This document shows, in pieces, positions 51,175-59,290 of a stretch of 64,000 nucleotides of DNA; within the stretch, counting starts at the first letter, position 1; each line of letters begins with the position of its first letter. A model generated the notes under the pieces. That model searched no databases. It had not been told where the DNA came from and saw only the letters and a program-made list of their open reading frames with translations. Made by a program: the position numbers and the translations under genes. The stretch comes from Alphaproteobacteria bacterium UBA1254. GTDB lineage: Bacteria > Pseudomonadota > Alphaproteobacteria > RF32 > CAG-239. The stretch lies in contig DBVW01000021.1 of the NCBI GenBank assembly GCA_002308495.1, forward strand, positions 1 through 64,000, given 5' to 3'.

Positions 51175-51713
51175 TTATCCTGCCTTTCAAAAAAATCGTT
51201 CAAAGCTTTAATCACACGGTTAACCGTATGTTCCACGCGCTCATCTTTCGTTTCGACAACAATATCGGCCTCCTGATAATAGGGATATTCTTCCTTAATA
51301 TAGTTCTCAAGTTTTTCTTTTAATCCCGATTCGTCGCCTTGCAAAAAAGGCCTTTGCTTGCGTCCGTATGTCCGATGATAAAGTGTATTTAAATCTGCTT
51401 TAAGCCAAATCGTCAAAGCGTGCTCTTTTGCCAAATCGCGCGTTGACTGAGCCACAAAAGAACCGCCGCCCGAAGCCAAAACGCAAGGTGTTCCGTTCAA
51501 AAGGCGCTTCATCACGCGCATCTCGCCGGCGCGATATTCTTCTTGTCCGAAACATTTAAAAACATCAATCAACGAAAGCCCCGACGCTTTTTCTATTTCC
51601 CGGTCTCCGTCAACAAAGGGCAAATTAAGTTTCTGAGCCAATCTTTTACCCACGCTTGTCTTTCCGCTTCCCATCAGGCCGACAAGCAAAATTATTTTAT
51701 TTATATTTCTCAT
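51159..51713 (-). CDS. aroK: Shikimate kinase
   Basis: Phosphorylates shikimate in aromatic amino-acid synthesis. 184 aa. P-loop GLMGSGKTSVGK near residues 13-24, FVDGDREIEKASGLSLIDVF, FRAGEMRV-like (EYRAGEMRVMKRL), LASGGGSFV, and the lid RPFLQG. No clear Shine-Dalgarno before the ATG. Next to xerD on the other strand, the usual alphaproteobacterial pairing. The common partner aroB does not follow; rph does. Confidence 0.94.
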   Translation of the reverse strand: MRNINKIILLVGLMGSGKTSVGKRLAQKLNLPFVDGDREIEKASGLSLIDVFKCFGQEEYRAGEMRVMKRLLNGTPCVLASGGGSFVAQSTRDLAKEHALTIWLKADLNTLYHRTYGRKQRPFLQGDESGLKEKLENYIKEEYPYYQEADIVVETKDERVEHTVNRVIKALNDFFERQDKCLKD

Positions 51714-51798
51714 TTTTTAACGCTTCTTTTAATAAAATTATGCTATATAATACTTTTAATAAAATGACATATCAACAATTTTTAAAAGGTAATCTACC

Positions 51799-51936
51799 AT
51801 GAAACAAAAAAACACCAGATGGATTATTTACGCCGTGCTGTTTTTGCTTTTAGGCGCCGTTGCATTTTTAAGTTTTCACAACATCACGCCGGCTTCCGAA
51901 CGAATTGAAAAAGAAGTTTCCGTGAACATTCACTAA
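51799..51936 (+). CDS. 45-aa single-pass membrane protein
   Basis: MKQKNTRWIIYAVLFLLLG followed by AVAFLSFHNITPASE: a basic start, one transmembrane helix and a short polar tail. AAAGG lies before the ATG, and xerD starts 4 bp after its stop, so it heads that operon. No family recognised; similar tiny membrane proteins near xerD may exist in relatives. Moderate confidence that it is translated. Confidence 0.55.
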   Translation: MKQKNTRWIIYAVLFLLLGAVAFLSFHNITPASERIEKEVSVNIH

Positions 51937-51940
51937 AATC

Positions 51941-52858
51941 ATGAAAAGCGAGCTTGAATTATTTTTAAATATGATGGCGGCCGAAAAAGGAGCTTGTCAA
52001 AACACGCTTAGTGCCTATCGAACAGACATTGAGCAATTTTTGCTTAAAGAAAACATTGCACCCGAAGATATCGAACCGTCAAAAATTTCAGAATTCGTCC
52101 GATATTTAAGCGAACAAAGCTATGCCGTCAAAACGATAAACCGAAAAATTTCGGCCATCCGCGATTTCTGCAAATTTTTAACGCAAGAAAAAATCTTAAA
52201 AACAAATCCTCTGCCGGACATCACCTCACCGAAATCCGAAAAGCCGCTTCCGAAATTTTTAAGCACCGAACAAATTCAAAATCTTTATCAAACGGCGCTT
52301 GCTCATAAAAACAAAACTTTTAACCGCATCGGCACTGTCATCATGCTTATGTTTTCGAGCGGACTGCGTGTTTCCGAAGCCGTCAGCCTACCGTTGTCCG
52401 CCGTCAATCACAACAAAAAACAAATTTCCGTAACGGGAAAAGGCAACAAGGATCGCATTGTTTTTTTTGACGATGCAACAAACAGAATTTTGCTTGACTA
52501 CATCAATGACACACGCCTTTCATTTCTTAAAAACAAAAAGCCGTCGCCTTTTTTGTTTCCCTCCAAAACAGCTTCCTGCGGACATTTAACACGTGATGCT
52601 TTTTTCAAAACGTTGAAGCAGCTTGCCGTTGAGTGCGGCATTTTTCCCTCGTTGATTTCGCCTCATGTTTTACGCCATTCGTTTGCCACAAACCTGATTA
52701 ATCATGATGTTGATTTGCGCTCCGTTCAAAAGATGCTCGGACACGAAAACATTTCCACGACCGAAATTTATACTCATGTTTCAAAACAAAGAATTATCGA
52801 TTCGGTTTTAAAAAAACACCCGTTAAAAGACTTTTCAATAAAGAGAGCCGAACAATGA
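51941..52858 (+). CDS. xerD: Tyrosine recombinase XerD-like
   Basis: Resolves chromosome dimers at dif with XerC, at the septum under FtsK control. 305 aa. Catalytic residues are all visible: R143 (SSGLRVSEA), K167 (TGKGNKDR), H242 and R245 (PHVLRHSFAT), H268 (LGHENI) and Y277 (TEIYTHV). N-terminal SAM-like domain present. The neighbourhood (aroK, DUF721) is housekeeping, so it is not an island integrase. ftsK is about 6.5 kb away. Confidence 0.88.
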   Translation: MKSELELFLNMMAAEKGACQNTLSAYRTDIEQFLLKENIAPEDIEPSKISEFVRYLSEQSYAVKTINRKISAIRDFCKFLTQEKILKTNPLPDITSPKSEKPLPKFLSTEQIQNLYQTALAHKNKTFNRIGTVIMLMFSSGLRVSEAVSLPLSAVNHNKKQISVTGKGNKDRIVFFDDATNRILLDYINDTRLSFLKNKKPSPFLFPSKTASCGHLTRDAFFKTLKQLAVECGIFPSLISPHVLRHSFATNLINHDVDLRSVQKMLGHENISTTEIYTHVSKQRIIDSVLKKHPLKDFSIKRAEQ

Positions 52859-53391
52859 CCAAAACAAAAGACATATTAAATCACGAACACTTGGCGCAAG
52901 GTCTTTCTCCGTTTTCAAAAGACATTGAACCGATGCTCAAAAAATTGCTCGGACAAAACGGATTTACAAATATTGACATTGTTAAAAATTGGGAAAGCAT
53001 CGTGGGTGAAGAGCTCTCAGCTCATACGTTGCCTCAAAAAATCGAGTTTAAAAAAGATAAAAGGACTGACGGAACGCTTTATTTAATGACAAATTCCGGC
53101 GCTTACGCTCTTGAAATTCAACACAAATCAAACATCATTATCGAAAAAATCAACACCTATTTCGGCTATCGCGCTGTTGAAAAAATCAAAATCATTCAAA
53201 ACCAATCCGATGTTTTTGAAACAAAGCCCGATGATGTTAATATTGCGGATATTGAAAAGAAAAAGCTTGTAACTCAAGACGAACAAAATTATATTGACAG
53301 CATCACACAAGATATTACCGACGAGCAACTGAAAGTTCGGCTGAAAAGACTTGCGCAAACAATAATCGTTTCTCGAAAAAAGGAGAATTAA
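52855..53391 (+). CDS. DUF721 (DciA-like) protein
   Basis: 178 aa. The core KNWESIVGEELSAHTLPQKIEF followed by a beta segment (GTLYLMTNSGAYALEIQHKS) and INTYFGYRAVEKIKIIQNQ is the DUF721 signature. DciA proteins load the replicative helicase DnaB in bacteria without DnaC. The C-terminal 50 residues are a charged helix. ATGA overlap with xerD. Confidence 0.82.
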   Translation: MTKTKDILNHEHLAQGLSPFSKDIEPMLKKLLGQNGFTNIDIVKNWESIVGEELSAHTLPQKIEFKKDKRTDGTLYLMTNSGAYALEIQHKSNIIIEKINTYFGYRAVEKIKIIQNQSDVFETKPDDVNIADIEKKKLVTQDEQNYIDSITQDITDEQLKVRLKRLAQTIIVSRKKEN

Positions 53392-53393
53392 AC

Positions 53394-54161
53394 TTGGAAA
53401 AGTGGATACATATTATAAGCTCTGTTATAACTTCGCTTATCATTTACGTTGTTGCTGCTTATGCTTATCTTTCATACAAAGGTTTTGTTTATCATGACGG
53501 GACTTTTGAATTAATCACGAGCGCCAACGCCGGATTGCTTGATTTTAGTTTCAAAGATGACGAAACGGAACCGAAAGAACAAAAAGTACTGCTTGCAAAA
53601 AACACCGCGCTGAATCTGCCCCAAACCGTTATTGCCGGCAGCGAAACGGCGCCCGTAACAATATATGAATTTTCATCTCTCGGATGCACACATTGTGCCG
53701 ATTTTCATTTAAACAGCCTCAACAAACTTGAAAAAAATTATCTCTCCGAAAACAAAGTTCGTGTTGTTTTCATCCATTTTCCGCTGGACAGACGTTCGAT
53801 GAAAGCGGCCATGCTTGCCGAATGTGTTGCCCCCGAAAAAAAGCCTGATTTTCTCAATCTTGTTTTTTCAAAACAGCGTGAATGGGTTCTTTCAAATGAA
53901 GTTGAAAAACACCTGATTAACTATGCCATGATGAATGATCTCAGTCGCGAGGAAGCCGAAAGATGCCTTAAAAACGAAGATTTGGCTAAAGAGATTTTAT
54001 ATACGCGCCAGGAAGCCATCGACAAACTCAAAATTGAAGGAACACCGGCATTTTTGGTTTCTACCGAAAACCAAAAAGAGATTATCTACGGCATCTCCAG
54101 CATGAGCAAATTTAAATCATATCTTGACGAACGTCTTGCGGAAAAGGAAGCGCTCAATTAA
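53394..54161 (+). CDS. DsbA-family periplasmic thiol-disulfide protein
   Basis: 255 aa from a TTG start at 53394, with AAGGAG at the right distance and no better ATG. An N-terminal membrane anchor (IISSVITSLIIYVVAAYAYL) and a thioredoxin/DsbA domain: VTIYEFSSLGCTHCADFHL (CTHC active site), VFIHFPLDRRSM, and the cis-Pro loop IEGTPAFLVS. DUF721 followed by a DsbA-like gene is a common alphaproteobacterial pair. Likely a disulfide oxidase or isomerase; could help the Cys-containing T4SS and pilin proteins, which is inference. Confidence 0.85.
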   Translation: MEKWIHIISSVITSLIIYVVAAYAYLSYKGFVYHDGTFELITSANAGLLDFSFKDDETEPKEQKVLLAKNTALNLPQTVIAGSETAPVTIYEFSSLGCTHCADFHLNSLNKLEKNYLSENKVRVVFIHFPLDRRSMKAAMLAECVAPEKKPDFLNLVFSKQREWVLSNEVEKHLINYAMMNDLSREEAERCLKNEDLAKEILYTRQEAIDKLKIEGTPAFLVSTENQKEIIYGISSMSKFKSYLDERLAEKEALN

Positions 54162-54455
54162 ATGAAAAAACCGCAAGACATCGCCTCGCTTGATAAAAAA
54201 ATCGACGTTTTCAAAAAAAAGCGAACGGCGAAACAAGCTCAATCCGTCCGAGAGGATTCTCATCAAAATGCGGCAAAGGGCTTTCAAATGAGCATCGAGT
54301 TGATTGCCGGCGTGTTTATCGGTTTTTGCATCGGTTATTTCTTGGATTTGCTTTTTCAAACAAAGCCTTGGCTTTTAGCCGTCTTTACCGTTTTAGGCGG
54401 TGCGGCCGGCATTTTAAATATTTACAAATCGTCGCATGAAGGGGAGAACATCTAA
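54162..54455 (+). CDS. atpI: ATP synthase protein I
   Basis: 97 aa with a charged cytosolic N-terminus and two transmembrane helices (SIELIAGVFIGFCIGYFLDL and PWLLAVFTVLGGAAGILNIY), the AtpI/Gmx pattern. It assists c-ring assembly. It starts directly after the DsbA-like stop and precedes atpB. Confidence 0.88.
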   Translation: MKKPQDIASLDKKIDVFKKKRTAKQAQSVREDSHQNAAKGFQMSIELIAGVFIGFCIGYFLDLLFQTKPWLLAVFTVLGGAAGILNIYKSSHEGENI

Positions 54456-55178
54456 ATGTCAAGCCCTTTGGAACAGTTTGAAATCAAACCGCTTATACCG
54501 CTTGAGTTTCACGGTTATAACATTTCGTTTTCAAATTCGGCGCTTGCCATGACAATAACCTCTGTTTTTATTGTCATTTTATTTGCCGTTCTTTTGCGCA
54601 AACGCACGATTATTCCGAATTTATCTCAATCGGTTCCCGAAGCTCTCTACGAGTTTATCTACAATCTTGTTAAAACAAATGTCGGCAAACAAGGTCTCAA
54701 ATATTTTTCATTTATATTCTGTCTGTTTCTTTACATTGCATTCGGAAATTTATTCGGTTTATTTCCATACAGCTTTACTTTTACCTCGCATATCGCTGCT
54801 GTCGGGTTCCTATCCGTTTTAGCTCTTTTGTTCAAGATCTGCGTTGGTATATACAATCGAAAATGGGGATATTTGCGCACATTTTTGCCCAAAGGCATTC
54901 CGTATGCTTTAGCGCCACTTGTCGTCCCCATCGAAGCCATTTCGCTTTTATCGAAACCGTTTAGCCTAACGGTCCGTTTGGTTGCAAACATGACTGTCGG
55001 ACACATTATGCTTAAAATCCTGGGTGGTTTTGTTGTCGCTCTGGGCATTTTCGGCGTAGTTCCGCTTTTGTTTCAATCGCTCATAATTATTTTTGAAATG
55101 TTTATTGCAGTTCTTCAGGCTTTTATATATACTGTCTTAAGCTGCATTTATTTAGGAGATGCTTTGCATTCCCACTAG
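54456..55178 (+). CDS. atpB: ATP synthase F0 subunit a
   Basis: 240 aa. FEIKPLIPLEFHGYNISFSN at the start; the conserved helix SLTVRLVANMTVGHIMLKIL carries the essential Arg that faces the c-ring; ends with LQAFIYTVLSCIYLGDALHSH, typical of alphaproteobacteria and mitochondria. Proton half-channels of F0. First base follows the atpI stop. Confidence 0.96.
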   Translation: MSSPLEQFEIKPLIPLEFHGYNISFSNSALAMTITSVFIVILFAVLLRKRTIIPNLSQSVPEALYEFIYNLVKTNVGKQGLKYFSFIFCLFLYIAFGNLFGLFPYSFTFTSHIAAVGFLSVLALLFKICVGIYNRKWGYLRTFLPKGIPYALAPLVVPIEAISLLSKPFSLTVRLVANMTVGHIMLKILGGFVVALGIFGVVPLLFQSLIIIFEMFIAVLQAFIYTVLSCIYLGDALHSH

Positions 55179-55209
55179 TGCTAACTTTATTTTAAGAAAG
55201 GAATTAAAA

Positions 55210-55431
55210 ATGAATCCAGTAGCTTATATTTCCGCCGCAATTTGCGCTTGTTCGATGATTGTTGCCGCATGGGGCGTTACAAAACTTTGGACAACAATGA
55301 TTGATACGGTCGGCCGCAATCCTCAAGTCAAAAAAGAAGTTGATATTTACGGTTGGGCAGGCTTTGCCGCAATTGAGGCTATTGCTTTGTATGCCTTGGT
55401 TGTTGCGCTTGTTATCTTAACCGGCAAATAA
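55210..55431 (+). CDS. atpE: ATP synthase F0 subunit c
   Basis: 73 aa from the ATG at 55210 with AAAGGAA upstream. Two helices separated by the polar GRNPQVKKEV loop. The proton-carrying acid is Glu in WAGFAAIEAIALYALVVALV. The first helix begins INxIxAxxxACxMI-like (YISAAICACSMIVAAWGV). Confidence 0.95.
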   Translation: MNPVAYISAAICACSMIVAAWGVTKLWTTMIDTVGRNPQVKKEVDIYGWAGFAAIEAIALYALVVALVILTGK

Positions 55432-55433
55432 AA

Positions 55434-55895
55434 ATGCCTCAGCTTGAGCCGTCATCTTATATTTCTCAATTTTTCTGGCTGACCGTAACGTTTTTAAGCC
55501 TATGGTTTGTTATGGCACAGTTGATTATTCCGCGCATTAAAGAAATTGTTGAAGCACGCGAACAAAAAATAGAAAACTATGTTCAAAAAGCTTCCCTGAT
55601 TAACAAACAGGCGCTTGAAACGCTGGAACGTTACCAAAAAGCGATAGATCTTGCAAAGAAACAAGCAGATGAAGAAATCGCCACACAAACGGAAATTTTG
55701 AAAAAAGACTTTGAGCAAAAAAAGAACGAAATGGACGCGCTTTTAACTCAAAAGATGCTTGAAAATGAACGGCTTTTAGCACAAGATCGCCTTGAAACAA
55801 TCGGTGCGATAGATCAAATTTCCGAGCAAACGGCGAATATTATTCTCCATAAGCTCGGATTTGAAAAGCAAAAAACAACAAAAAAGGACGCTTAA
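55434..55895 (+). CDS. atpF': ATP synthase F0 subunit b'
   Basis: 153 aa. The start SSYISQFFWLTVTFLSLWF with one transmembrane helix, then PRIKEIVEAREQKIENYV and a long helical stalk, matches b'. This alphaproteobacterial/photosynthetic form pairs with b in the peripheral stalk. Begins 2 bp after atpE. Confidence 0.92.
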   Translation: MPQLEPSSYISQFFWLTVTFLSLWFVMAQLIIPRIKEIVEAREQKIENYVQKASLINKQALETLERYQKAIDLAKKQADEEIATQTEILKKDFEQKKNEMDALLTQKMLENERLLAQDRLETIGAIDQISEQTANIILHKLGFEKQKTTKKDA

Positions 55896-55898
55896 AAA

Positions 55899-56528
55899 AT
55901 GCCCTTACTTGAAACGGAACAAACGAACAAACCCGACTTCATTGATGCCACGCAAAATGCCGTCATTGATGCGGTCAATTCCGTTTCTCAAATGATTGAA
56001 AACACGACGGCAGAAAGCATTTTTGAGCCCAAAACACACACCGAACCTTTTTACGGCTCTGCCGAATTTTGGGTCGGCATGGCTTTTATTTTGGTGGTTA
56101 TCGCATTGGCCAAACCGCTGTTTAAAGCTCTGACAAACCTTTTAATCAGGCGTCGTGAAAAAATCAAAAGCGAATTGTATCAAGCAGCTTCTTTGCAAGA
56201 TGAGGCTCAAAAACTCCTCGCCCGATACGAGCGTCAGTTTTTAAACACACAAAACGAAGTTGATGAGATTATTTCAAATGCAAAACAAGAGCTTTTGAAT
56301 TTAAGCAACCAAAAAACACAAGCGCTTGAAAATGAGCTTTTCAAAAAACAAAAAGAAGCCGAAAAAGTCATTGATGCCGCCATTGAAAAAGCGCGCGACG
56401 AATTGAACTTTGCCGTTTCCAAAAAAACGATTGAAATCGTCAAAACACACATCAAACAAAACATAACGAAATCACAACGTTCAAAATTGATTGATGCTTC
56501 CATTTCAAACATCTTAAAAAGCCTGTAA
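55899..56528 (+). CDS. atpF: ATP synthase F0 subunit b with N-terminal extension
   Basis: 209 aa. The transmembrane helix (EFWVGMAFILVVIALAKPLF) starts near residue 53 after an acidic extension; normal b subunits (about 160 aa) start near residue 5-10, so about 45 residues are extra. A helical stalk with RRREKIKSELYQAASLQDEA follows and ends at SISNILKSL. Last gene of the run; the F1 genes are elsewhere, as in many alphaproteobacteria. Confidence 0.92.
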   Translation: MPLLETEQTNKPDFIDATQNAVIDAVNSVSQMIENTTAESIFEPKTHTEPFYGSAEFWVGMAFILVVIALAKPLFKALTNLLIRRREKIKSELYQAASLQDEAQKLLARYERQFLNTQNEVDEIISNAKQELLNLSNQKTQALENELFKKQKEAEKVIDAAIEKARDELNFAVSKKTIEIVKTHIKQNITKSQRSKLIDASISNILKSL

Positions 56529-56529
56529 T

Positions 56530-56563
56530 TTCTGCTCTAGACGAGCCGTTATATGAGCTTTTT
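56530..56563. repeat. Dispersed CGTTATAT element at the end of atpF
   Basis: GCTCTAGACGAGCCGTTATATGAGCTTTTTAC occupies the whole gap between the convergent atpF and membrane-protein genes. It is nearly the same as the tails of the long repeats at 18.4 and 58.5 kb. GCTC at one end and GAGC at the other could pair; with A and T runs on the outside it could act as a bidirectional terminator. Confidence 0.65.
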
Positions 56564-56975
56564 ACTCTTCTTCGTCACCGCCTTGCTGTTCAACCTTTAT
56601 ATTATCTTCTTTCCACTTTTGAAAAGTCGATTTAACCATATCGGAAACAACATTTTTAAGCTTTTCGGTAACTGTTTTCTTATCTTCGCAAACTTTAAGC
56701 TCTTTGTTCCACTCGCGCCCTGCTCTTTTACATTCAAGCTCTTCGGCGTGCAAAACATAATAACCGGCAAAAAGCATTGCACCCAAAAGCGCAATTGCAA
56801 AAACAATTTTCAAAAACGATTTTGCAAAAATCCACAAAATCCAAAAACCGCCGATCATTATCATAATCATCTTGTTAATCATCGGGTCTTTTTCCAAAAC
56901 AAACGCCAAAAGACCGAAATAACCGAGCGCACACGCAAAAATAATATGGCTTAAATATTTCACGAAAATGTTCAT
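56562..56975 (-). CDS. Hypothetical membrane protein, 137 aa
   Basis: Three hydrophobic segments (YLSHIIFACALGYFGLLAFV, NKMIMIMIGGFWILWIFA and ILKIVFAIALLGAMLFAGYY-like) are followed by a charged C-terminal tail with two Cys (ELECKRAGREW, KVCEDKK), ending GGDEEE. No family recognised. Own promoter presumably in the 60 bp before mtaD's end. Confidence 0.6.
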   Translation of the reverse strand: MNIFVKYLSHIIFACALGYFGLLAFVLEKDPMINKMIMIMIGGFWILWIFAKSFLKIVFAIALLGAMLFAGYYVLHAEELECKRAGREWNKELKVCEDKKTVTEKLKNVVSDMVKSTFQKWKEDNIKVEQQGGDEEE

Positions 56976-57041
56976 TTTATTGTCCTTATAAAAAACATAA
57001 CCTGATATTTTTTTAAATTATTTTTTTCAAATAATCAAGGC

Positions 57042-58283
57042 TTAATGCAATTCTTTACAAGCCCTCTTAAAGTCTCTGATAATTTCTTCCTCACCGTTGA
57101 TATGCCCGTTTTTCATCAAACATTTCCCGTCACAGAACACATCTTTAATACAAGAACTGTCCGCGGCATAAACCATATTTGAAATCAAATTTTCGCACGG
57201 AATCAAAGCAAAATTATTCAAATCAACCAACATAAAATCGGCCAAATAACCTTCTTTGATTTTGCCGGCGTTTATTCCGAGTGCCTCAAATCCGTTGGCT
57301 GTTGCCACCTCAAATATTGAACCGACTTTAGCTGCCAAACAATCATCTGCTTTGCTTTTTGCCGAAAGTGCCGCAACTTTCATCTCGTCAATCATCGAAA
57401 GATTGTTATTCGAGGCCACTCCGTCCGTTCCGAGCGTTACCCTTAAACCCTCATCCGAATAACGCTGCAAAGGCATCTGCCCCGAATTAAGCTTTAAGTT
57501 TGAAATCGGGTTGTTCACAACAACGCTTTTTGCCTTTTTGATGAGCCTTATTTCCTCGTCATCCAAATGCACACTGTGCGCCAAAATCGTTTTTTCATCC
57601 AAAACATTCCAGTCGCTCAAAAGCTTGCCGGGTCTTTTGCCGTATTTTGCCAAACAATCCTCAACTTCTTTCTTTGTTTCCGACAGATGCATGTTAAAAA
57701 GAAGCCCTTCATCACGCGCCATCTGTTTAAACGTCTTAATCAGTTTTTCCGAAACCGTATAAACCGCATGACACGAAAGCCCTTTTTGAACTTTTTGTGA
57801 CGGCATTTTAAGGCTCAAAAATTTCTCTGCGTTTTCAATTTCTTTTTTTGTTTTTGCCTCATCAAAATTATCCATTCCGCAATAAGTCAAAACGCTGCGC
57901 ACACCCATTTCGTCAACCGCCTTAATGCTCGCTTCCGGATAAAAATACATGTCTAAAAATGCGGTCGTTCCCGTCCTAATCATTTCCAAAATAGCAAATT
58001 TTGAAAAATAATAAATCGCTTCCGGGGTTAATTTTGCCTCTCTCGGCCAAATTTCTTTTTGAAGCCAGTCAAACAGCGCCAAATCTTCGCCCACTCCGCG
58101 CAGAAACATCATTGAAGCGTGTGTATGCATATTACAAAATGTCGGCAAAATCGCCTTTCCGCTCGCGTCCATAACTTGCGCCTCGTCTTCTTTAATTCCC
58201 GTTCCGATTTTTTCAAACCGATTGCCTTTGATTAAAACATCAACCGTCTGCCCGTTCAAATAAACATTTTTAACTATAATCAT
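57042..58283 (-). CDS. mtaD: Amidohydrolase, probable 5'-methylthioadenosine/S-adenosylhomocysteine deaminase
   Basis: 413 aa. Metal ligands HTHASM (HxH near residue 52), SCHAVYTVS, MHLSETKKEVEDC, LAHSVHLDDEEI and GTDGVASNNNLSM match the MtaD/SsnA/TrzN group, with RGVGEDLALFDWLQKEIWP shared by MTA/SAH deaminases. It would deaminate thioadenosine- or homocysteine-linked adenosine. Substrate range in this group varies, so the name is probable only. Confidence 0.82.
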   Translation of the reverse strand: MIIVKNVYLNGQTVDVLIKGNRFEKIGTGIKEDEAQVMDASGKAILPTFCNMHTHASMMFLRGVGEDLALFDWLQKEIWPREAKLTPEAIYYFSKFAILEMIRTGTTAFLDMYFYPEASIKAVDEMGVRSVLTYCGMDNFDEAKTKKEIENAEKFLSLKMPSQKVQKGLSCHAVYTVSEKLIKTFKQMARDEGLLFNMHLSETKKEVEDCLAKYGKRPGKLLSDWNVLDEKTILAHSVHLDDEEIRLIKKAKSVVVNNPISNLKLNSGQMPLQRYSDEGLRVTLGTDGVASNNNLSMIDEMKVAALSAKSKADDCLAAKVGSIFEVATANGFEALGINAGKIKEGYLADFMLVDLNNFALIPCENLISNMVYAADSSCIKDVFCDGKCLMKNGHINGEEEIIRDFKRACKELH

Positions 58284-58383
58284 TGTTTTTCTTTCAATAA
58301 AATCATTTTTTCTGTTTATAGCATACCTCGCTCAATTTTTCAAGAAAAAACCCTGTTTTTCCTTTCATCAATTTTTCTCCGTC

Positions 58384-58541
58384 ATGCCTCGAGCGAAGCG
58401 AGATAAGGCATCCCAAAAACTCGGAAAATGGTGCAGATAGAGTGAAAATAAAGGCGGAAGTACCGCAGCGTACAAAAAGGTACGTGAGGACACTTCCGAC
58501 CTGTTATTTTTGCTCTAGATGTGCCGTTATACGAGCTTTTA
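58384..58541 (+). repeat. Palindromic dispersed element, copy B, with adjacent small hairpin
   Basis: This fills most of the 384-bp gap between mtaD and the GC-rich gene. 58431-58520 matches copy A (18338-18427) with only a few changes, and the same long imperfect hairpin forms (AGTGAAAATAAAGG against TTATTTTTGCTCT). It ends with GTGCCGTTATACGAGCTTTTA. Before it ATGCCTCGAGCGAAGCGAGA and TAAGGCAT make a separate hairpin with a CTCG/CGAG core. 58542-58667 is AT-rich with no gene visible. Confidence 0.8.
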
Positions 58542-58667
58542 TTCCGATTCTTCTTGCTTAAACCCAAAAATAGTGCTATAATAAAATTTCAATCAACAAT
58601 TATTTGCAAATTATATGCATATGGGCTTAATATAATAACTCAGTCAAACCATTAAACCAATATATAT

Positions 58668-59126
58668 ATGGAAACATCTTCCGACCTCAAGCGCTACTTC
58701 AGCGCTTTTGTCACAGCCTTGCTTGTGGCAACGCCCATCATCCTCACCTTCGCCTATCTTGAAAATGAGAACATCATTCTCAAATGGGTGATTTTAATCC
58801 TCGCGGCTGCCGTGAGCTTCCAATTCGGAAAGCTTTTCCGCGGCCACATCGACGTCAAACGTTCCGATTGGCAGACGCTTGAGAAGGTGCTCGACATCAT
58901 CTTCTCCATCTTCCTGCTCGGATGCGGCGCCGGACTGATGTATGTTTACGGCTACTGTCTCGAGGAAATCTTCCGGATGGGACAGGGTTTCGGAATGCTG
59001 TCCATCAGCATCATCATGCTGATCGGCGCCTTTTGGCCCGCCAAAGTCAAGTCCGTCAAACTGACCAAGAACGTCAGCCTCAAGCTAATCGGTGATATTC
59101 CGGATCTTGACAAGACCGAGGAATAA
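58668..59126 (+). CDS. GC-rich membrane protein of unknown function, probably acquired
   Basis: 152 aa with four hydrophobic segments (YFSAFVTALLVATPIILTFA, IILKWVILILAAAVSFQFG, LDIIFSIFLLGCGAGLMYVY, FGMLSISIIMLIGAFWPA) and a charged tail. Sampled stretches are about 53-55% GC against roughly 35-42% around it, with C/G-ending codons (CTC, ATC, GGC). The ATG follows AATATATAT with no Shine-Dalgarno, unlike almost every other gene here, and a GC-rich terminator follows. All of this suggests a transferred gene. No known family recognised. Confidence 0.75.
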   Translation: METSSDLKRYFSAFVTALLVATPIILTFAYLENENIILKWVILILAAAVSFQFGKLFRGHIDVKRSDWQTLEKVLDIIFSIFLLGCGAGLMYVYGYCLEEIFRMGQGFGMLSISIIMLIGAFWPAKVKSVKLTKNVSLKLIGDIPDLDKTEE

Positions 59127-59144
59127 AAGCCCGCAAACTTTCGA

Positions 59145-59178
59145 CCTGCGCGCCCCAAAGCGCGCGGGTTTTTTATTT
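59145..59178 (+). terminator. Intrinsic terminator after the GC-rich gene
   Basis: CCTGCGCGC and GCGCGCGGG form a 9-bp stem (one G-T pair) with loop CCCAAA, followed by TTTTTTATTTT. Its GC content matches the foreign-looking gene rather than the local terminators. Confidence 0.9.
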
Positions 59179-59207
59179 TAATTAAGGATACATAAGCGTG
59201 AGGAACC

Positions 59208-59290
59208 AATTAGACAAGCCCCCGTTATACGTATTAAAAATAAAAATGCGGAGAATGAGATTACTTTAGTTACCCGTTATACGCGTTTTA
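59208..59290 (-). repeat. Two CGTTATAC elements at the end of ftsK
   Basis: TTAGACAAGCCCCCGTTATACGTATTA and TTAGTTACCCGTTATACGCGTTTTA lie 60 bp apart, separated by AAAAATGCGGAGAA, a segment also found at the left edge of copy A near 18325. The second overlaps the ftsK stop. It looks like a rearranged or deleted form of the long element. Confidence 0.6.

Noticed and set aside
51941..52858. XerD-like gene as an island integrase
   Set aside because: Its neighbours aroK, DUF721 and the DsbA-like gene are the usual chromosomal context, and its length and motifs are those of XerD.
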